From assembly GCA_016870515.1 (NCBI GenBank), contig VGBL01000007.1, positions 59,619 to 123,618 of the forward strand: a DNA stretch of 64,000 nt, in the 5' to 3' direction. The DNA is from Actinomycetota bacterium. Its GTDB lineage: Bacteria; Actinomycetota; Actinomycetes; S36-B12. Positions 48,829 through 58,035 of the stretch are shown here, piece by piece. The translations under genes were made by a program, and so were the position numbers. Under the pieces are notes generated by a model. It saw only the letters and a program-made list of their open reading frames with translations, made no database searches and had not been told where the DNA came from. Position 1 is the stretch's first letter; each line of letters opens with the position of its first letter.

Positions 48829-49290
48829 GTGAGCCGCCGCGCCGAGATTGCCATGTCCCCGGCCGAGGTGGATTCCTATCTCTCACGAGCCCGCACCCTC
48901 ATCCTCGCCACGATCGGGCCGGATGGCGTTCCTGATCCGGTCGGCATGTGGTTCGTGATGCGCGACGGCGAGCTCTGCATGCGCACCTACGCCAAGTCGC
49001 AAAAGGTCGCCAACGTACGCCGGGATCCGCGCGTCTCGGCTCTCGTCGAGGATGGTGAGCGCTACGCCGAGCTCCGCGGAGTTCAGCTCAGCGGCAGGCT
49101 CGAGATCTCCGACGACATTGAGGTGATCTGCGATATCGCCGCTGCTTTGCTCGTGAAGTACGAAGGCCTAGATCCCGGCGACGTGCCCGCCGTGCGCGAG
49201 GCCTACCGGCCTACGGCGGCCAAGCAGGCCGCCTTTCGGCTGGTCGTCGAGCGCGTGGTGTCGTGGGACCACACCAAGCTGGTGCCCTGA
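48829..49290 (+). CDS. PPOX-class (F420/flavin-binding split-barrel) protein
   Basis: AEVDSYLSRARTLILATIGPDGVPDPVGMWFVMRDGELCMRTYAKSQKVANVRRDPRVSALVEDG. Confidence 0.85.
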   Translation: MSRRAEIAMSPAEVDSYLSRARTLILATIGPDGVPDPVGMWFVMRDGELCMRTYAKSQKVANVRRDPRVSALVEDGERYAELRGVQLSGRLEISDDIEVICDIAAALLVKYEGLDPGDVPAVREAYRPTAAKQAAFRLVVERVVSWDHTKLVP

Positions 49291-49295
49291 TCCCC

Positions 49296-49631
49296 ATGGA
49301 GCGCTTGACCTACCTCGGCGTCCTCGTCTTCATCTTCTTCGGCTCCGCATGGCTGGAGATCGCCCTGCGTACCCGCGTGTTCCGCCGCTGGAAGCGACTC
49401 CTGCTCGCACTCTCGGTACCGGTGGTGGTCTTCGTCATCTGGGACATCTGGGCGATCGCCAGCGGCCACTGGGCCATCGACCCTGATCGCACGCTGGGGA
49501 TCCGACTCTTCGGGATCCTGCCTGTCGAGGAACTCATCTTCTTCCTCGTGGTGCCGATCGCTTCGATCCTCAGCCTGGAGGCTGTGCGTTCGGTCAAGGG
49601 ATGGCCGCTGGGCGATGAGGCATCGAGATGA
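49296..49631 (+). CDS. crtYc: Lycopene cyclase domain protein, CrtYc-like subunit
   Basis: MERLTYLGVLVFIFFGSAWLEIAL...GILPVEELIFFLVVPIASIL; membrane protein in carotenoid cluster. Confidence 0.88.
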   Translation: MERLTYLGVLVFIFFGSAWLEIALRTRVFRRWKRLLLALSVPVVVFVIWDIWAIASGHWAIDPDRTLGIRLFGILPVEELIFFLVVPIASILSLEAVRSVKGWPLGDEASR

Positions 49632-50083
49632 CCTACACGCAGATCGGTATCCTCTTCGTCGTCGCCGTTGTCGTGTCCGACCTGCTGGTGCTGCGCACGC
49701 GCCTGGTCACGCGCAAGGGCTTCTGGGTCGCCTACGCCATCGTGCTGTTCTTCCAGTGCGTCACCAACGGCGTGCTGACATCGCTTCACGTGTTCACCTA
49801 CGCCGACTCGGCCATCGTCGGCGACCAGCCCGCGTCGGATGGGCCGCCGCCGTTTTTCGGCCAGGGCCGAATCTTCTTCCAGCCTTTCGAGGACCTGCTC
49901 ATGGGTTTCTCACTCTGCCTGCTGGCGATGGCGCTGTGGATCTATTGGGGCAGGCGCGGCGTGCAACGCACGCCGATGTCGGGGCCGCCGATCTGGCGAT
50001 GGTCAGGTCGCGTGCCGTCCACGGCGCCGAGCGCGGACGGCCCGGGCCCAGGCGGGGCCCGCGACGGCGAGCCGACGGCGTAG
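49628..50083 (+). CDS. crtYd: Lycopene cyclase domain protein, CrtYd-like subunit
   Basis: GFWVAYAIVLFFQCVTNGVLT...FQPFEDLLMGFSLCLLAMALWIYWGRRG; 4-nt overlap with crtYc. Confidence 0.87.
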   Translation: MTYTQIGILFVVAVVVSDLLVLRTRLVTRKGFWVAYAIVLFFQCVTNGVLTSLHVFTYADSAIVGDQPASDGPPPFFGQGRIFFQPFEDLLMGFSLCLLAMALWIYWGRRGVQRTPMSGPPIWRWSGRVPSTAPSADGPGPGGARDGEPTA

Positions 50084-50923
50084 CGGCACCGTCGCGCGCC
50101 GGTCGAATACCTCGTAGTCGATGTTCTCCACCTCGTCGATGATGCCGCAGTAGAGGACGCGGGCTGCCTCGATGCACGGCTGCGAGTCGGGGGAGAGAAG
50201 TGCGATGCCCGGTCGCGAGCGCTCCTCGAGCATGCGCACTCGGGCGATCTGCGCGGCGAGCGCTGACTTGATGGCAGGCGTGGCCACGCGCGTCTCCAGA
50301 TCTGCCCGCGTGACGCCGTGCTCGGCAAGCTCATCGAGCGGCAGGTAGACGCGTCCGCGCTCGAGGTCTTCGCCCACGTCGCGAATGAAGTTGGCCAGCT
50401 GGAACGCCACGCCGAGGTCCATGGCCCGGTCGTAGGCCTCGGCTGCTCGCGGTTCGAGGATGGGCACCATCTGCAGGCCGATGACCGCGGCCGAACCGTA
50501 GACGTATTCGAAGAGCGCGTCGTAGGTGGCGTAGTCGCGCACGGTCAGGTCCATCCGCATCGAGTGCAGGAATGCCTCGAAGTGCTCGAGCGGGATCTTC
50601 CAGGTGCGGACGGTGTCGACGAGGGCCCGGCCGACGGGGTCGTGCGACCGCCCTCGGCGCAGGTCGGCCAGGATCTCGTTGCCCCACGACCCCAGCCAGT
50701 CGGCCTTCTCCCGGTCGCTCAGGGTCGAGGACAGGTCGTCGACGATCTCGTCGGCGTAGCGCGCGAAGCCGTAGAGCGCGTGCACATAGGGCCGCTTGCG
50801 TGGCGGAAGCAGCAGAGTGGCGAGGTAGTAGGTCTTGCCGTGCTGCGCATTGAGTCGCTTGCATCGCTCGTAGGAGGCGCGCAACGACGCATCGCGGATG
50901 CCCGCGGCATCGAGTTCGTTCAC
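50003..50923 (-). CDS. crtB: Phytoene/squalene synthase
   Basis: YGFARYADEIVDDL...LGVAFQLANFIRDVGEDLERGRVYLPLDEL. Confidence 0.95.
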   Translation of the reverse strand: MNELDAAGIRDASLRASYERCKRLNAQHGKTYYLATLLLPPRKRPYVHALYGFARYADEIVDDLSSTLSDREKADWLGSWGNEILADLRRGRSHDPVGRALVDTVRTWKIPLEHFEAFLHSMRMDLTVRDYATYDALFEYVYGSAAVIGLQMVPILEPRAAEAYDRAMDLGVAFQLANFIRDVGEDLERGRVYLPLDELAEHGVTRADLETRVATPAIKSALAAQIARVRMLEERSRPGIALLSPDSQPCIEAARVLYCGIIDEVENIDYEVFDRRATVPLRRRLAVAGPAWARAVRARRRGRHAT

Positions 50924-52536
50924 GCAGTCTGGCCCTCCTGCGGCCCGATCCTGCCACGGAAGACCGATTGCTTGGCTCGTGCCTCCGCCGGTGCATTGGT
51001 CGGCAGGAGCCCACGGGAGAGCGGGCCCCCCAGGACGAGCCGGCGTTCGCGAGGGCTAACGAGCAGCACGAGTCCGACGACGGCGAATGCCGCGAGGATG
51101 GCCAGGCCATCGCTGAACTCGAAGAGGTTGTCGGATGTCGCGCTCGACTCTGCCATGCCATGCAGGGAGAAGCCCGCGATCAGCAGGATGACCCAGCGCA
51201 GTTGCGCCGCCGTCAGGCCGGTCGCGGCAAACAGCGGCAGGAACCACAGCAGGTACCACGGCTGGAACGCCGGCCCGAGCACGACGACGGCCACGAAGGC
51301 GAGGGCGCAGCCGCGCACCGGGCTGCGCCCCTCGGGGCGAAGGATCAGGCACACCACGATGCCGAGCCCGGCGATCGCGCCGATGAGCCGGGCGATGGCC
51401 ACCGCCATGTTGTTGTCGATGGTCAGGCCGAGCCAGGTGGTGCCTCCACCGACGATCATGCCGATCGCGGTGGGCGGCGAGAGCCACGTGCGCACCTCGC
51501 CGGGTGCGGACAGTGCGCTGATCCAGCCGAAGCCCAAGCCGGCGAGCAACGCGGTGGCGAGGAAGACCGCGCCCGCGATGATGCCCGCGAGCAGCCATCC
51601 GCGGATGCGCTGCCACCAGCCGGACTGCAGGCCGGCCCACTGGAGCCCGATGAAGGGCAGGGCGAGGAAGGCGATCGGCTTGACCGATGCGGCCAGCGCG
51701 ATGGCGGCCGCGCCCGATGCGGCATGTCGCTCGGCCGCCAGGCACAGCCCCATGACCACGAGCCCTGCCATCAGCGCGTCGTTGTGCGCGCCGGCGACGA
51801 AGTGCATGACGACGAGGGGGTTGAGTGCGCTAAGCCACAGCGCGCGCGAGGGATTGATGCCGTGCAGGAAGGCGAGCCGGGGCACGTAGACGACGAGGAG
51901 GGCGAGCCCGATGAGGGCGATGACCCGGAAGACGAGTGCGGCCAGCGCGGGCTGGTCGGTCGCGAAGTTGGCGACCCCGCGGGAGATCAGTAGGAAGAAC
52001 GGGCCGTAGGGCGTGGGTGTCTCGGCCCACATCGGGTCGACGCCGTCTTGGAACCATCCGTCGACGACGGAGACGCCCGTGGAGTAGGGATCGGCTCCCA
52101 TGTCGAGCACGCGCCCCTGCGCGAAGTAGCTGTAGACGTCGCGGCTAAACAGCGGCGGTGCGATGAGCAGAGGCGCGCACCACGCCGCGAGGATCGCGGT
52201 CATCGAGCCCGGGGTCGCGTCGACGAGCGCGTGCGGGTCGTCGCGATCGGCGAGGAGGTCGTGTCCGAGGATGAGCCACGCCTGCAGCAGCAGCGCGACG
52301 CCGACGAAGATCAGCGCGCGTGACATCAGCGTGCCGAGCGTGGTGCCGCGCAGTGCCTCGACATAGGCGATCTCGATGACGCCGGTCTTCAGCGGCAGCC
52401 AGCCGACGCCGAAGGCGCCGATGGTGAGCAGCAGCGATCCGGCGAAGCCCGGCAGGCCGTAGCGGGCGAGCATGCGCCCGTCGAGCCAGCCCGTCGAGGG
52501 CGGCTTGGCCGCCCCGTCGTGCCCGGATCGCGTCAC
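50920..52536 (-). CDS. Polyprenol-phosphomannose-dependent mannosyltransferase, MptA/MptB-like
   Basis: GTG at 52536; polytopic; PLFSRDVYSYFAQGRVLDMGADPYSTGVS...ETPTPYGPFFLLISR..LNPLVVMHFVAGAHNDALM. Confidence 0.85.
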   Translation of the reverse strand: MTRSGHDGAAKPPSTGWLDGRMLARYGLPGFAGSLLLTIGAFGVGWLPLKTGVIEIAYVEALRGTTLGTLMSRALIFVGVALLLQAWLILGHDLLADRDDPHALVDATPGSMTAILAAWCAPLLIAPPLFSRDVYSYFAQGRVLDMGADPYSTGVSVVDGWFQDGVDPMWAETPTPYGPFFLLISRGVANFATDQPALAALVFRVIALIGLALLVVYVPRLAFLHGINPSRALWLSALNPLVVMHFVAGAHNDALMAGLVVMGLCLAAERHAASGAAAIALAASVKPIAFLALPFIGLQWAGLQSGWWQRIRGWLLAGIIAGAVFLATALLAGLGFGWISALSAPGEVRTWLSPPTAIGMIVGGGTTWLGLTIDNNMAVAIARLIGAIAGLGIVVCLILRPEGRSPVRGCALAFVAVVVLGPAFQPWYLLWFLPLFAATGLTAAQLRWVILLIAGFSLHGMAESSATSDNLFEFSDGLAILAAFAVVGLVLLVSPRERRLVLGGPLSRGLLPTNAPAEARAKQSVFRGRIGPQEGQTA

Positions 52537-52540
52537 GCGT

Positions 52541-54058
52541 TCAGCGTAGGGCGCGGGAGCGGTAGAGCGGATCGTGGCCGAGCACTCTTTCAGCAGCGAG
52601 TCGGCCGGACACCAGCACCATCGGCACGCCGACGCCGGGCTGGGTGCCCGAGCCGGCGAAGACGACGTTGTCGCCCCAGATATTTGACGGCCGGAAGGGC
52701 CCGGTCTGCAGGAAGGAGTGGGCGGCGGCGAACGGCGCCCCGCGCTCCATGCCGCGGCGCTCCCAGTCGAGCGGGGTCGTCGTCGACTCGACCTCAATGG
52801 CGTCGCCGAAGCCGCGGTAGCCGCGCTCCTCGAGCACGCGCACGACCTCGTCGCGGTAGCGCGGGCCTTCCGTGCGCCAGTCGATGGGGGCGTCGAGGTT
52901 GGGCGTGGGGAACAGCACGTAGTAGATGTGCTTGCCGTCAGGAGCGAGACCGGGATCGGAGTGCGACGGGTTGGTAACGAGCAGGCTGGGGTCGCTCATC
53001 AGTCGCTTCTCGTCGATGAGTTCGCGGAAGACGCCCTTCCAGGAGCGACCGAAGTGGATGTTGTGGTGGGCGATCTGGGAGTACGAAGCCGACGATCCGG
53101 CCAGTAGCAGGAAGCAGGACGGCGAGTAGTCGAGTCGGCGTACCGACCACGGCGAGCGCCCCAGGAGGTCGCGGTAGGCCACCGGAAGGTCGGGGTTGAG
53201 CACGACGACATCGGCCTCCATGCGCTCGCCGCCCGCCGTGTGGACGGCGACGGCGCGCTGCCCGCGCGTCTCCACACGCGTGACCTCGGTGTCGTAGCGG
53301 AAGTCGACGCCGTGCTTCTCGGCCGCCGCGGCCATGGCCTCGGGCACCGCGTGCATGCCGCCCTTCGGGAAGTAGACCCCGGCGACGGAGTCCATGTAGG
53401 CGATGACGGCGTAGATGGCGAGGGCGTCGTAGGGGGAGAGCCCGGCGTACATCGCCTGGAACGAGAACACTCGCTCGGTGCGCGGGTCGCGCAGGAATTG
53501 GCGCACCTTGGGGGCGAGCTTGCGGAAGCCGCCGATCGCGACGAGGCGAGCGAGATTGGGCGTGAGTAGGTCGAAGGGGGAGTCGATGTTGCGGTCGATG
53601 AAGTCGGTCATCTCGTAGCGGTAGAGCTCGGAGACGAAATCGACGTAGCGGCGATAGCCCGCGGCCTCCTGCGGCCCGATGACCGTGCGGATCTCCTCGG
53701 CCATCTCGTCAACATTGGCGTGCACGTCGAGCCGGGAGCCGTCGGGGTAGAACGAGCGATAGAGGGGAGCGACGGGGGAGAGCTCGAGCCAATCGGCCAT
53801 GTCCTCGCCCACGCTGTCGAACGCGTCGGCGATGAGGTCAGGCATCGTCAGCACCGTGGGGCCGGTGTCGATGCGGTAGGTGCCGGAGGCACCCTCGAGC
53901 TCGAGCTGGCCGGCGCGACCGCCCGGCACGCTCTCGCGCTCGAGCACCGTCACCTGGCGGCCAGCTCCGGCCAGTCGCAGGGCGGCGGAGAGTCCGGCCA
54001 GGCCGGCGCCGACCACGACCACGCGGTCGGTGGGTCCGGTCACGGTGCGGGCCATCAC
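52541..54058 (-). CDS. crtI: Phytoene desaturase
   Basis: RVVVVGAGLAGLSAALRLAGAGRQVTVLERESVPGGRAGQ...YFPKGGMHAVPEAM...FAGSGTQPGVGVPMVLVSGRLAAERVL. Confidence 0.95.
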   Translation of the reverse strand: MMARTVTGPTDRVVVVGAGLAGLSAALRLAGAGRQVTVLERESVPGGRAGQLELEGASGTYRIDTGPTVLTMPDLIADAFDSVGEDMADWLELSPVAPLYRSFYPDGSRLDVHANVDEMAEEIRTVIGPQEAAGYRRYVDFVSELYRYEMTDFIDRNIDSPFDLLTPNLARLVAIGGFRKLAPKVRQFLRDPRTERVFSFQAMYAGLSPYDALAIYAVIAYMDSVAGVYFPKGGMHAVPEAMAAAAEKHGVDFRYDTEVTRVETRGQRAVAVHTAGGERMEADVVVLNPDLPVAYRDLLGRSPWSVRRLDYSPSCFLLLAGSSASYSQIAHHNIHFGRSWKGVFRELIDEKRLMSDPSLLVTNPSHSDPGLAPDGKHIYYVLFPTPNLDAPIDWRTEGPRYRDEVVRVLEERGYRGFGDAIEVESTTTPLDWERRGMERGAPFAAAHSFLQTGPFRPSNIWGDNVVFAGSGTQPGVGVPMVLVSGRLAAERVLGHDPLYRSRALR

Positions 54059-55119
54059 AGGCTCCTTCTTGTCGCGGCGTAGGCGAGGCCGGTGAGCACC
54101 TCGGATGCCGGCGCTGCCAGCTCGACGGTGTCGAGTGCGGCCAGCGCCTGGTCGGTCAGTGAGGTGATCAGGCCCTCGGCGTGGTCGAGCGCGCCGGTGT
54201 CGGCAATCACCTCGCGAAGCGTGGCGACGCCCGTCGCACCAAGGCCCGGGTCGCCGAGGTGGCGGCGAATCTCAGCGGCCTGCGCGGGGGTTGCGCGCTC
54301 CATGGCCGTGGCGATCAGCACGGTGCGCTTGCCCTCCCGCAGGTCGTCGCCCGCGGGCTTGCCGGTCTCGGCGGGGTCGCCGAAGACACCGAGCACGTCG
54401 TCGCGGAGCTGGAAGGCCTCCCCGAGCGGCAGGCCGTAGCCGGTGTAGGCGGCCACGACGTCGGGGCTGGCGCCGGCCAGGCCCGCACCAAGGTGCAGTG
54501 GACGCTCGATCGTGTACTTCGCCGACTTGTAGCGCACGACCAGGAGTGCGCGCTCGACCGAGCCGCCGCCGCGCGCCTGCTCGAGCAGGTCGAGGTATTG
54601 GCCCGCCATCAGCTCGGTGCGCATCTCGTCGTAGACGGCCTTGGCCCGCGTGATGGCCGCGGCGTCCATGCCACTGGTCAGCAGCAGCTCGTCGGCCCAC
54701 GACAGGCACAGGTCGCCGAGGAGGATCGCGGCGCCGACGCCGAAGGCCTCTGGCGAGCCGCGCCACTCGGACCCGCGATGAAGCATTGCGAAGCGGTGGT
54801 GCGCCGAGGGCATGCCGCGGCGCGTGTCGGATCCGTCCATCACGTCGTCGTGGATCAGCGCGCATGCCTGGAGGAATTCCAGCGACGCCACGGCGCGCAG
54901 GGCCTGCTCGGTGTCGGGGCCGCCCGCGCCGCGGTAGCCCCACCAGCAGAAGGCCGGCCGCAGTCGCTTGCCGCCGCCGAGGAGGTCGCTGACAGCCTCG
55001 ACGAGGGGGGAGAGGTCGTCGCTGACACCATCGAGGATCGCCTGCTGCCCGGAGATGAAGTCGTCGACGACCTTCTGCACTCGTGGGCGCAGGTCTTCGG
55101 CGTCGAGCGGGGAGGGCAT
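54055..55119 (-). CDS. crtE: Polyprenyl diphosphate synthase (GGPP synthase-like)
   Basis: ALIHDDVMDGSDTRRGMPSAHH (FARM DDxxD), FQLRDDVLGVFGD (SARM). Confidence 0.94.
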   Translation of the reverse strand: MPSPLDAEDLRPRVQKVVDDFISGQQAILDGVSDDLSPLVEAVSDLLGGGKRLRPAFCWWGYRGAGGPDTEQALRAVASLEFLQACALIHDDVMDGSDTRRGMPSAHHRFAMLHRGSEWRGSPEAFGVGAAILLGDLCLSWADELLLTSGMDAAAITRAKAVYDEMRTELMAGQYLDLLEQARGGGSVERALLVVRYKSAKYTIERPLHLGAGLAGASPDVVAAYTGYGLPLGEAFQLRDDVLGVFGDPAETGKPAGDDLREGKRTVLIATAMERATPAQAAEIRRHLGDPGLGATGVATLREVIADTGALDHAEGLITSLTDQALAALDTVELAAPASEVLTGLAYAATRRSL

Positions 55120-55134
55120 GGGAAGAGCCTAGGC

Positions 55135-56601
55135 CTAGGAGCGACCGACCGCCTCCGCGACGATCTCCGCGCTGATACCCACGAGTGGAAGCCCGCCGCC
55201 CGGGTGGGCCGAGCCTCCGACGAGGTAGAGGCCGGGGATCGGCGAGACGTTGGCCGGCCGCAGGAAGGCGGCGCGCGTGCCGTTGCTGCTCGTGCCGTAG
55301 ATGGAACCGCCGGGCGCCCGCGCGGACCGCTCGAGATCGGCCGGCGTGCGGATCTCGTGCCATAGCACGCGGTCGCGTACGTCGAAGCCGCGCCGTGCCA
55401 TGACCTCGAGGATGTGATCGGCGTAGGACTCGCGCAGGGAGTCCCAGTCGACCGGTCCGTTGCGCGGTGCATTGACCAGCACGAACCACGACTCGTGGTC
55501 GGCGTCCGGACGCATCCGCGGGTCGTCGGGAGCGCAGACGTAGATCGTGGGGTCAGCGACGGGCCGGCCGCCGAAGACGGCATCGAACTCCGCGTCGTAG
55601 TCCTGCGGGAACCACACGTTGTGATGCTGCAGCCCCTCGGTGCGTCCACGCACGGCCAGGAGCAGGACGAAGCCGGCAAGGGAGGGGGTCGCGCGGCTGG
55701 CTCGGCGCAGCGGCTTGCGGCCGCGGGCGTCGTCGACCATGTGCGCGTAGAGGTGCGTGGCGTCGCAGTTGGCAACCACGATGTCGGCGTCGATGAACTC
55801 TCCGTCGGCCAACTGCACGCCGGTCACGCCGGAGTCGTTGGTCAGGACGCGGCTGACGTCGACTGACATGCGGATGGTCACCCCGCGCTCGGCGCATCGC
55901 GCGGCGAGCGCATCGGCGAGCGTGGCCACGCCGCCGCCGAGGTGCCACGCGCCGAACGTCTGCTCGACGTAGGGGACGGTCATCAGCGCGGCTGGCGCCT
56001 TGCGCGGATCCGACCCTTGATAGGTGGCGTAGCGGTCGAGCAGCGCCACCTGGCGCTGATCCTTCAGGTGCTTACGGCCCAGCGAGCGCAGCGACGTGAA
56101 GGGCGCGACGGCGCGCACCTCGCGTGGGTCGGTGGCCAGCCGCATGAGCGTGCCGGCGCCCTCGAGCGGCGACTGCAGGAAGGGACCGCGCGTGATGCGC
56201 CACACCTCGCCGGCGCGGGCCATGAGCGCCCGCCAGTCGTCGGCCGCCGTACCCCCGAGCTGATCGCCCATGGCGCGCGCGATCCGACCCGGGTCGACAC
56301 CGGGGACCTCGAGCGTCGAGCCGTCGCCGAAGCGATAGCCAAACGCGGTGTCCAGTAGCTGGAGGTCGACGGCGTCCTCGAGTGCGCTGCCGGTCTTCAA
56401 GAAGAGGTCGCGGTAGACCGCTGGCAGGGTGAACAGGCTGGGACCGGTGTCGAAGACGAATCCGTCGCGCTCGTAGCGCGCGAGCTTGCCACCGTACGTC
56501 GTGCCCTGCTCGAGCACCGTGACGTCGTGACCCTGCACACGCAGGCGCGCCGCTGCCGCCATGCCGCCCATGCCGGCGCCGACCACAGCGATGCGTGCCA
56601 C
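55135..56601 (-). CDS. crtD: Carotenoid desaturase/oxidoreductase of the CrtI/CrtD family
   Basis: GTG at 56601; VARIAVVGAGMGGMAAAARLRVQGHDVTVLEQGTTYGGKLA...YVEQTFGAWHLGGGVATLADAL...LYLVGGSAHPGGGLPLVGISAEIVAEAV. Confidence 0.85.
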   Translation of the reverse strand: MARIAVVGAGMGGMAAAARLRVQGHDVTVLEQGTTYGGKLARYERDGFVFDTGPSLFTLPAVYRDLFLKTGSALEDAVDLQLLDTAFGYRFGDGSTLEVPGVDPGRIARAMGDQLGGTAADDWRALMARAGEVWRITRGPFLQSPLEGAGTLMRLATDPREVRAVAPFTSLRSLGRKHLKDQRQVALLDRYATYQGSDPRKAPAALMTVPYVEQTFGAWHLGGGVATLADALAARCAERGVTIRMSVDVSRVLTNDSGVTGVQLADGEFIDADIVVANCDATHLYAHMVDDARGRKPLRRASRATPSLAGFVLLLAVRGRTEGLQHHNVWFPQDYDAEFDAVFGGRPVADPTIYVCAPDDPRMRPDADHESWFVLVNAPRNGPVDWDSLRESYADHILEVMARRGFDVRDRVLWHEIRTPADLERSARAPGGSIYGTSSNGTRAAFLRPANVSPIPGLYLVGGSAHPGGGLPLVGISAEIVAEAVGRS

Positions 56602-56603
56602 GC

Positions 56604-56791
56604 CGGCAAGGCTAATGGGTGGTCGCAGGCGGAAGGCGAGCTCGGCAGCGACCACGCCCACGGGCGCGAAGAGCCAGCCCCACCGGACCCCTGCCGAGAC
56701 GACCGGGGTCGGCGTAGAGCGGCCACACGAGGTCGGCGAGCCCTTGCAGCCGCCAGGCGGCCAGTAGTGAGACGAAGATCGACACGAGCAT
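56604..56791 (-). pseudogene. Frame-disrupted small membrane protein ORF upstream of crtD-like gene
   Basis: MLVSIFVSLLAAWRLQGLADLVWPLYADP in one frame; coding-like composition then switches frame near CCCC (56705-56708) to PVVSAGVRWGWLFAPVGVVAAELAFRLRPP. Confidence 0.45.
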
Positions 56792-56794
56792 GAG

Positions 56795-56902
56795 TTACGC
56801 GCGGGTGATCACGCGCCAGGCGGGCGCGATGCGCTCGCTGCGCGAGAAGGACCAGCCGGCAAGCGCCCCGATGGCGTAGCCGAGGACGACAGTGATCGTC
56901 AC
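56795..56902 (-). CDS. Candidate 35-aa membrane microprotein translationally coupled to the glycosyltransferase
   Basis: MTITVVLGYAIGALAGWSFSRSERIAPAWRVITRA; GTGA overlap with the upstream stop. Confidence 0.5.
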   Translation of the reverse strand: MTITVVLGYAIGALAGWSFSRSERIAPAWRVITRA

Positions 56903-58035
56903 GGGATCGCGCGGCCTCGCCAGGTCAAGGTGCCCGCGCGATGTCGGCGTATCGATTCGACGATCAGCCCAGCGAATACCGCCATCGACAGCGGCTGCGC
57001 GAAGACATCGGGCCAGACGTGCTCGCCCGTGCGGCGGGCGACGACGTAGCGGCCGAGCACGCCGGCGCCGTAGCCGGTGAGCCCCCACATGCGTGTGCGA
57101 CGGCCGGGGCCGACGAGGGCGAAGATTGGCGGTGCGACGTAGGCGCCGACCATGACACCGGCAAGACCGTAGGCCGCGATGGCGGGCTGGAAGACCGACC
57201 ACACCGACTTGGTGTAGCCGGCGTAGATGTCGTCAGCGCTCTCGTACATCCGGCAGCTCGCGACCGCGCTGCCGTCAGCGGGCGCGCCTTTGAAGCCGTG
57301 ACGCTTCAGCGCTCGCAGCACGCCGACGTCCTCGATGATCATGTCGGCGACAGCGGTGTGGCCACCGCTGATGCGGTATGCGCGCGCATCGACGACGAGG
57401 AACTGCCCGATGGCGGCCGCCATGGAGGGATAGTGGCTGCGCTCGGTGATGCGAATGGGCAGCGCGGTCACCCACGACCACACGATGAGGGGCTGCGTGA
57501 TGCGCTCCGCGGGCGTGACGGCCACCTGGCGGGGGTAGGGGGAGAGCAGGTCGAGCCCGGCCTCGCGCATGTGGTGGATCGTCGAGGCGATCGCACGGGG
57601 GGTGAGGTCGACGTCGGCGTCGACGAAGACCAGCACATCGCCGGTGGCCTCCTGCGAGAGGCGGTGGCAGGCCCATGACTTGCCGAGCCAGCCGGGCGGG
57701 GGCGGGTCGTCGGGTCCGTCGATCACCTTGACGCGCGGATCGGTGCCGACGACCTGGCGCACGACGTCGCCGGTGCCGTCGGTGGATCCGTCGTCGAGTA
57801 CGAGGATCTCCAGGTTGGGCAGTCCCTCCTGCGCCAGGAGTGCCCGCAGCGTCGGGGTGATCCGATTGGCCTCGTCGCGCGCGGGCAGCAGCACCGACAC
57901 GCGCTCATCGATCGTCACCGCCTCGTCACGCGGCCGGCGGATCATGCGCATGTTGATCGCGGTGTGCGCGGTGAGGACACTGGCGGTGAGCGCGCCCGTG
58001 CCGGCCACCGCCTGGCTAATGCGTCGTAGGTTCAT
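56899..58035 (-). CDS. cruG: Family 2 glycosyltransferase, CruG-like
   Basis: ERVSVLLPARDEANRITPTLRALLAQEGLPNLEILVLDDGSTDGTGDVVR...DVLVFVDADVDL; adjacent to cruF. Confidence 0.85.
   Translation of the reverse strand: MNLRRISQAVAGTGALTASVLTAHTAINMRMIRRPRDEAVTIDERVSVLLPARDEANRITPTLRALLAQEGLPNLEILVLDDGSTDGTGDVVRQVVGTDPRVKVIDGPDDPPPPGWLGKSWACHRLSQEATGDVLVFVDADVDLTPRAIASTIHHMREAGLDLLSPYPRQVAVTPAERITQPLIVWSWVTALPIRITERSHYPSMAAAIGQFLVVDARAYRISGGHTAVADMIIEDVGVLRALKRHGFKGAPADGSAVASCRMYESADDIYAGYTKSVWSVFQPAIAAYGLAGVMVGAYVAPPIFALVGPGRRTRMWGLTGYGAGVLGRYVVARRTGEHVWPDVFAQPLSMAVFAGLIVESIRRHRAGTLTWRGRAIP

Noticed and set aside
54272-55489. 405-codon minus-strand ORF across crtE and crtD-like gene
   Set aside because: Out-of-frame shadow of two well-supported genes
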